Assembly: GCA_018713055.1 (NCBI GenBank) | Contig: DVFW01000018.1 | Location: 1-64,000, forward strand | DNA from: Scatavimonas merdigallinarum | Lineage (GTDB): Bacteria; Bacillota; Clostridia; Oscillospirales; Acutalibacteraceae | Direction of reading: 5' to 3' | Length of the DNA: 64,000 nt | Shown here: piece after piece, positions 59,966-64,000 of the stretch | Numbering within the stretch: the first letter of the stretch is position 1 | Layout of the letters: the number at the start of each line of letters is the position of its first letter | The notes under the pieces: model-generated | Seen by the model: only the letters and a program-made list of their open reading frames with translations | Told to the model about the DNA's origin: nothing | Databases searched by the model: none | Program-made: the position numbers and the translations under genes

Positions 59966-61976
59966 GATAGATTTCCTCCTTAATTTTGTAATGCTTCGTA
60001 TTGATTTGAAAGGGGGTAAACTTTTTGCCGCCGCCTTCATAGAACTTTCCAAAAAACTCTACAAACTGCAAGCGGTTGGTATGCACGTAGGCCCCCAAAG
60101 CATTGATGCTGATATTGAGCGTATGCCCTATAAGAAAAACAACTGTAAACGGCAATATGCCGATCCCCCCGCCAAACATGGCGCCGATCTGGTTGAAAAC
60201 CTGTGCAATGACGCCGGTCGCCAGGCCAAGCGCCAACAGTCTTGAATAAGACAGGATATCGCTTAAATACCCCGTGACCCCATATAATCCGTAAGCGCCC
60301 TTTAAAAAACGCTTGACCGGCCTGGAGCCCCTTCCTGCAAAGCAGAGGATCAGCACCGCCCCGGCTGCTGCGCATATGCCGCCGATAGCCATGCAAACGG
60401 GCGGCAGCACAAAGCCTGTCAGGGATTTGAGCATATCTATGGAAAGCAGCGCCAAAATACCGCCGCCCACCAGCAGATACCAACTGAGCACATCGCAGAC
60501 CGCATCCAGCGGCCTGCCGTTTTTAATATGCATATAGCCCTGCATACCAAGGCCGACAAAGATATGAATGATTCCCAACAGGAAGGCAACCATCAAAAGC
60601 GTCATGGAATTGGTTCCCTCCACCGGGTTAAACCACAAGGGTGGAATTGCAACATCCACATTAAAAAATGTCTTTCCAATTACCGTCACTGCGTCGCCAA
60701 AATAGCTGCCGAACAAAACGCCCCAAAAAACGGTGGAAATGCCACAGCCTAAAAACATTTTTACGCTTTTTTTCAGGCCTTCCTCCATATTTTTAAATTT
60801 TTTCAGAAGAAAGGCACATCCAAGCGTCATAACAAGGCCATAGCCGGCGTCTGAAAACATCATACCAAAAAAAATGTAATAAAAAATTGACATAACAAAG
60901 GTGGGGTCCACCTCTCCTCTTGCAGGAAGGCTGTAGGTTTCCAGCACGCTTTCCACAGGCTGGGCAAAGCGGTTGTTTTGCAATGCAACAGGCGGTGTTT
61001 CTTTCTCTTCAGGCTGCTCTACCTCTACCGCAGCACCGTATTTTTTTGTAAGTTCAGACGCAATCTCATACACTCTGTCCGCCATGGCATAGCCTGTCAG
61101 CAAAAACATATGCTTTGTGTTTTCCAAGCGCTCAATTACACTGTACTTTTCGGCCCGCATAATATAATAATCTTCCATAAAGCGAAACGCATTCTTCATA
61201 CCCGCATAACTGGCTATCTCCGCCTGAGCCGTTTCTATTGCGTTTTTCTCTTCCCGTATATGCTCTTTCAGCTGCGCTATGCGCTGTACAGGCGTAAATT
61301 CTGAATCTGCCGGTGGCCTTGCATATCCCATAGAGCGCAGCGCTTCTTCCACCTGTTGTGCACTGCTACGGCTGCATACCAGAAAAAAGCAGGTCTGCTC
61401 CTGTGAGGCGCTGACAATTTCTAGCGCAAGATCCTGTATTTGCGGCAGCAGGCGCGCCAAGCGGGAAAGCAACTGTGCATAAGAAAAAAACTCCGGCAGT
61501 GTGCCGATAAATGCCGCAGTAGCCACAGTGCCCTGAAAGCGCAAAGAGAGATCAAACGTTTTCCACGGTTGCAGCGCTTCCATCTGTGTTTGCAAACGGA
61601 TAATTTCTGCCCTGGCCTCTGATATGGATTTTTGCAAATCATTCACCCGGTAGGCTGTCCGCATAATTTCAGACGATTCAGCTACAAAGGCATTATATTC
61701 TGCAACCGAAATGGGCTTTCTGCCCTCAAACATAGAAAGAAGCTTTCTTTTTTCTGGAAGATAGCTGCACAAAGCTTCATAGGCTTGTCCTGCCGCCGAG
61801 GATGTTTTTAAAAAAAGCGCTTGCTTTTGCGCGGTTTGTTCTTTTACAAAAGCACTGTCTTCCAGCTGCAGGTTTTCCACCTCCAGCACACCCTTGCGCT
61901 GGAGTGATTCAAGTATGGCCTTGCGGTGCTTCTTTAACGCATAAATTGTAATGCGCTGCATATTGCGTACAGACAA
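59958..61976 (-). CDS. ntpI: V/A-type ATP synthase subunit I (a-subunit)
   Basis: Membrane stator of 672 residues with the ion half-channels. The N-terminal cytoplasmic half (to about residue 340) is helical; the C-terminal half has seven or eight membrane segments, with the essential Arg in SYSRLLALGLATGVIAQVFN. VRNMQRITIYALKKHRKAIL marks the N-terminus. I place the start at TTG 61976, eight bases after GGAGG; the frame extends to 62021. An ATG at residue 6 is the alternative. Confidence 0.94.
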   Translation of the reverse strand: MSVRNMQRITIYALKKHRKAILESLQRKGVLEVENLQLEDSAFVKEQTAQKQALFLKTSSAAGQAYEALCSYLPEKRKLLSMFEGRKPISVAEYNAFVAESSEIMRTAYRVNDLQKSISEARAEIIRLQTQMEALQPWKTFDLSLRFQGTVATAAFIGTLPEFFSYAQLLSRLARLLPQIQDLALEIVSASQEQTCFFLVCSRSSAQQVEEALRSMGYARPPADSEFTPVQRIAQLKEHIREEKNAIETAQAEIASYAGMKNAFRFMEDYYIMRAEKYSVIERLENTKHMFLLTGYAMADRVYEIASELTKKYGAAVEVEQPEEKETPPVALQNNRFAQPVESVLETYSLPARGEVDPTFVMSIFYYIFFGMMFSDAGYGLVMTLGCAFLLKKFKNMEEGLKKSVKMFLGCGISTVFWGVLFGSYFGDAVTVIGKTFFNVDVAIPPLWFNPVEGTNSMTLLMVAFLLGIIHIFVGLGMQGYMHIKNGRPLDAVCDVLSWYLLVGGGILALLSIDMLKSLTGFVLPPVCMAIGGICAAAGAVLILCFAGRGSRPVKRFLKGAYGLYGVTGYLSDILSYSRLLALGLATGVIAQVFNQIGAMFGGGIGILPFTVVFLIGHTLNISINALGAYVHTNRLQFVEFFGKFYEGGGKKFTPFQINTKHYKIKEEIYHG

Positions 61977-62036
61977 ACCATGCACCTCCGCTTCATTTTT
62001 TATATAATAAACACTTCGCAAAAAGTATAGCCGGTT

Positions 62037-62363
62037 TTATTCAACAATTTTCTCAATAATACGCCGTATGACCACACGCTGCTGTGTTTGCGCCTGTGCT
62101 TTGAGCGCCTGCACCTGTTGGGCTGCTTCTTTTTCCGCTGCCGTTATAAGCGCCTGTGCTTCTTCCTTTGCCTGCTGTATACGCATATCTGTTTGCTCTT
62201 TTGCCTGTTGCTGCATTTGCTGTACGGTTTCTTTTGCCCGCTCCTTTGCATGGAGTATGGCTGTCTGCGCCTCTTCCCTTGCGTTTTGCTCGGTCTGCGC
62301 CGCTGCTGCTTCCGCCTGTTTTATCCTGTTTACCGTCTCAAGCGCCAATTCTATCACCACCAT
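62037..62363 (-). CDS. ntpF: V/A-type ATP synthase subunit G/H (peripheral stalk)
   Basis: A 108-residue charged coiled coil: VNRIKQAEAAAAQTEQNARE then AKERAKETVQQMQQQAKEQT, with a C-terminal QQRVVIRRIIEKIVE. It forms the right-handed coiled coil stalk with subunit E. The first gene of the operon. The start is uncertain: ATG at 62363 has no clear ribosome site, and later GTG or TTG codons within the first six positions are possible. Confidence 0.88.
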   Translation of the reverse strand: MVVIELALETVNRIKQAEAAAAQTEQNAREEAQTAILHAKERAKETVQQMQQQAKEQTDMRIQQAKEEAQALITAAEKEAAQQVQALKAQAQTQQRVVIRRIIEKIVE

Positions 62364-62396
62364 AAAAACTGCTTACATTAAAAAGTATATAGGGTT

Positions 62397-62425
62397 ATTT
62401 TAACCAAAAAATGGATATTTGTCAA
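62397..62425 (-). promoter_or_regulatory. Promoter of the V-ATPase operon
   Basis: Minus-strand TTGACA (62425-62420), 17-base spacer, TAAAAT (62402-62397). Start near 62390, 27 bases before the first gene. From 62426 to 62614 I see no gene. Confidence 0.85.
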
Positions 62426-62614
62426 TCTTTTTCTGCTATAGCACGCACGCCTAATTCAATAGAATTTTATAAATACCACGGTCCTTTACTGTTTTTTATT
62501 GATCTGAAACAGGCACATAAAACAAACACCTGTAAGATTTCCCAATATAAAGCCGATTACAAGGCCTATACCCATAAGAAGTCCCCCTTTTTATTTTTCT
62601 TTTGCAAAAACAGA

Positions 62615-62649
62615 TTGTGACAATAAATATTCATTCCCTGTGCGATAAT
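62615..62649 (+). promoter_or_regulatory. Candidate spoIIG-type promoter with over-long spacer
   Basis: TTGTGA (62615-62620) and GATAAT (62644-62649, preceded by TGC) are 23 bases apart. The Bacillus spoIIG promoter is sigma-A-dependent, has an abnormal 22-base spacer and needs Spo0A bound over the -35. TGTGACAAT here matches a reversed Spo0A box (TTCGACAAA) at six of nine positions. The layout agrees; the box match is weak. Confidence 0.45.
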
Positions 62650-62684
62650 ACAGACAAGGATTTCTTTTTGAAGGTGTGCGCAGC

Positions 62685-63551
62685 ATGAAACAAACCGTAT
62701 ATCTTGATGTATTGATTTGTCTGAACCTCTTTATCAATTATTTTATACTGCTTGCGTGCGCAAAATTCACAAAAATACCCATCAGGCGGCGGCGCCTGGC
62801 CCTGGGAGCCGCTGTAGGCGCCGCAAGCTCCTTTATTATATTATTACCTCCCCTTCCAGTCGTGCCAAATTTTCTTATAAAGCTTATGATTGCATTTTTC
62901 GTTGTTTTAGCGACCTTCGGCCTGCATAACCTAAAGGCTTTTTTTAAAAACACCGCTATATTTCTGCTAATCAGCCTTTGCTTTGGAGGTGCAATGATCG
63001 CTTTATGGTTCTTATTAAAGCCGTCGGGAATGGTAATCAACAACGGCGCCGTCTATTTTAATATTTCCCCTTTGCTGCTGGCTTTGTCCACACTTGTGTG
63101 CTATGCCCTGCTGCGGGTGTTTACAAGACTGCTTCAGGCGCGCCTGCCACAAAAAACTGTAAGCAGGGTAAAAATTGTAAACGGCGGCCACACATGCGAG
63201 CTTTTTGGAAAACTGGATACCGGCAGCAGCCTGATTGAACCTTTTTCCCAAAGCCCGGTGATTGTAGCGGATTTTCAGGCGGTGCAGCCGGTGGTTCCTG
63301 AGGAAATCAAAGCGTATTATGCCGCACCTGGTGCAACTTCCTTTATGCAGAAAAGCACGGCATACCCGAAAATCCGGCTGGTCCCTTTCGCCTCTGTCGG
63401 CGGTGAGGGAATTTTACCGGCTTTTAAGCCAAAACAGGTTTTTATTGACGACCATTTATGTGTAAAAGAAATTTACATAGCGCTTTGCCCCGGAGAACGG
63501 CTCTCCGGCGAATGCAGGGCAGTAATCAATACAGAGTGTATAGACGGCTGA
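62685..63551 (+). CDS. spoIIGA: Sigma-E processing peptidase SpoIIGA
   Basis: Membrane aspartic protease that cleaves pro-sigma-E in the mother cell after a signal from the forespore (SpoIIR). The 288-residue protein has five membrane segments in the first 150 residues (YLDVLICLNLFINYFILLAC at the start), then a cytoplasmic protease domain with the active site KLDTGSSLIEPFS. The end, RAVINTECIDG, matches the family. The ATG at 62685 has AAGGTG eight bases upstream. sigE follows after 21 bases. Confidence 0.94.
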   Translation: MKQTVYLDVLICLNLFINYFILLACAKFTKIPIRRRRLALGAAVGAASSFIILLPPLPVVPNFLIKLMIAFFVVLATFGLHNLKAFFKNTAIFLLISLCFGGAMIALWFLLKPSGMVINNGAVYFNISPLLLALSTLVCYALLRVFTRLLQARLPQKTVSRVKIVNGGHTCELFGKLDTGSSLIEPFSQSPVIVADFQAVQPVVPEEIKAYYAAPGATSFMQKSTAYPKIRLVPFASVGGEGILPAFKPKQVFIDDHLCVKEIYIALCPGERLSGECRAVINTECIDG

Positions 63552-63572
63552 ACATATAAGGGGGAATGGCAG

Positions 63573-64000
63573 ATGCATATTTTTCAAAAGCTTTATTTTA
63601 AAATTCGAAGACTGCTGAGAATAAGAGACGAGGTTCACTATATCAACGGTTCCCAGACACTGCCGCCGCCCCTGACAGCCGAGGAAGAGGCAAAGGTAAT
63701 GGCAAATATCGCTGCGGGCGCTGCAAACGCTAGGGAACCGTTAATTACACACAATTTGCGCCTGGTTGTGTACATTGCAAAGAAGTTTGAAACCAGCGGC
63801 GCCGGCGTGGAAGATCTTATCTCCATTGGGACGATCGGTTTAATTAAAGCTGTCAATACATTTTGCCCAACGCGCAATATAAAACTTGCTACATACGCTT
63901 CGCGCTGCATTGAAAATGAAATTTTAATGTACCTGCGGAAAAGCTCACAGCTTAAAAACGAAATTTCAATCGACGAGCCCTTAAACATAGACTGGGATGG
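63573..64000 (+). CDS. sigE: Sporulation sigma factor SigE, partial (3' end off window)
   Basis: Mother-cell RNA polymerase sigma factor. Some 142 codons are visible and run off the right edge. The N-terminus (MHIFQKLYFKIRRLLRIRDE..VHYINGSQTLPPPL) is the pro-sequence removed by SpoIIGA, with its cut expected near HYINGSQTLPPPLT. Region 2 is intact: REPLITHNLRLVVYIAKKFE, DLISIGTIGLIKAVNTF (core binding) and LATYASRCIENEILMYLRK (-10 recognition). AAGGGGG lies eight bases before the ATG. Encoded directly after its protease. Confidence 0.95.
   Translation, partial: MHIFQKLYFKIRRLLRIRDEVHYINGSQTLPPPLTAEEEAKVMANIAAGAANAREPLITHNLRLVVYIAKKFETSGAGVEDLISIGTIGLIKAVNTFCPTRNIKLATYASRCIENEILMYLRKSSQLKNEISIDEPLNIDWD

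Noticed and set aside
62411..62620. 69-codon plus-strand frame between the V-ATPase and spoIIGA
   Set aside because: No ribosome site, low-complexity Lys/Phe content, and it overlaps the V-ATPase promoter.
1..64000. CRISPR arrays, tRNA or rRNA genes, prophage
   Set aside because: No regularly spaced repeats, cloverleaf sequences, rRNA blocks or phage genes were seen on reading both strands.

Overview
The window comes from a low-to-mid GC, spore-forming anaerobic Firmicute of the class Clostridia, most like the Oscillospiraceae/Ruminococcaceae or a neighbouring family. The grounds are the sporulation genes (yabP, yabQ, bofA, ymxH, spoIIGA, sigE), a V/A-type ATPase operon, a HemZ-type radical SAM protein, a type A RNase P RNA, Gram-positive ribosome binding sites (AAGGAGG) and sigma-A promoters that often carry an extended TGn -10 box. 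It reads as ordinary chromosome: no transposase, phage gene, CRISPR array, tRNA or rRNA was recognised. Species cannot be named from this sequence alone.

Region 1 (1-21,992, all minus strand) is one long co-directional run read from right to left: nusB, a tsaD paralogue, xseA, xseB, ispA, dxs, tlyA, nadK, argR, recN, recJ, relA/rsh, dtd, a metallo-beta-lactamase-fold hydrolase, hemZ, a uridine-kinase-like gene, a small zinc-ribbon gene with its own promoter, a spoVB/yabM-like flippase, mazG, hup, rqcP, yabP and yabQ (cut by the window edge). It joins transcription and translation quality control, isoprenoid and NADP synthesis, DNA repair, the stringent response and spore coat/cortex formation. 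The nusB and zinc-ribbon genes have clear promoters; hup ends in a strong terminator; a sigma-E-like promoter precedes yabP.

Region 2 (22.0-39.2 kb) is mixed. It holds a CPBP membrane protease with tadA, and a minus-strand murD operon with two M42 peptidases, an acetyltransferase and a PLP lyase. These are followed by a MocR-type regulator, a nicotinamidase/nicotinate phosphoribosyltransferase pair for NAD salvage, rnpB, a malic enzyme, cca, and a cation-diffusion facilitator behind a perfect consensus promoter and an attenuator-like leader. An AT-rich island of about 0.6 kb lies between two very small DNA-binding-protein genes.

Region 3 (39.2-46.4 kb, minus) is a purine operon: purE, purF, purM, purN, an archaeal-type purO IMP cyclohydrolase, a stand-alone AICAR transformylase and purD. 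It is preceded by a structured RNA leader ending in an intrinsic terminator. The usual bifunctional PurH is thus replaced by two genes.

Region 4 (46.5-53.6 kb) holds an SPFH/NfeD membrane pair, a DUF4364 gene, bofA, the rpsB-tsf operon with a probable autoregulatory leader, ymxH, degV and a leucine-rich-repeat lipoprotein. Region 5 (53.7-62.4 kb, minus) is a nine-gene V-type ATPase operon whose c-ring subunit carries the residues that bind sodium in Enterococcus hirae. The window ends with spoIIGA and the first two-thirds or so of sigE.

No wholly new multi-gene system was identified. The observations most worth testing are the two leader RNAs (before the cation transporter and before purE), the split PurH function, the murD-linked peptidase/lyase operon, and the tsaD paralogue.
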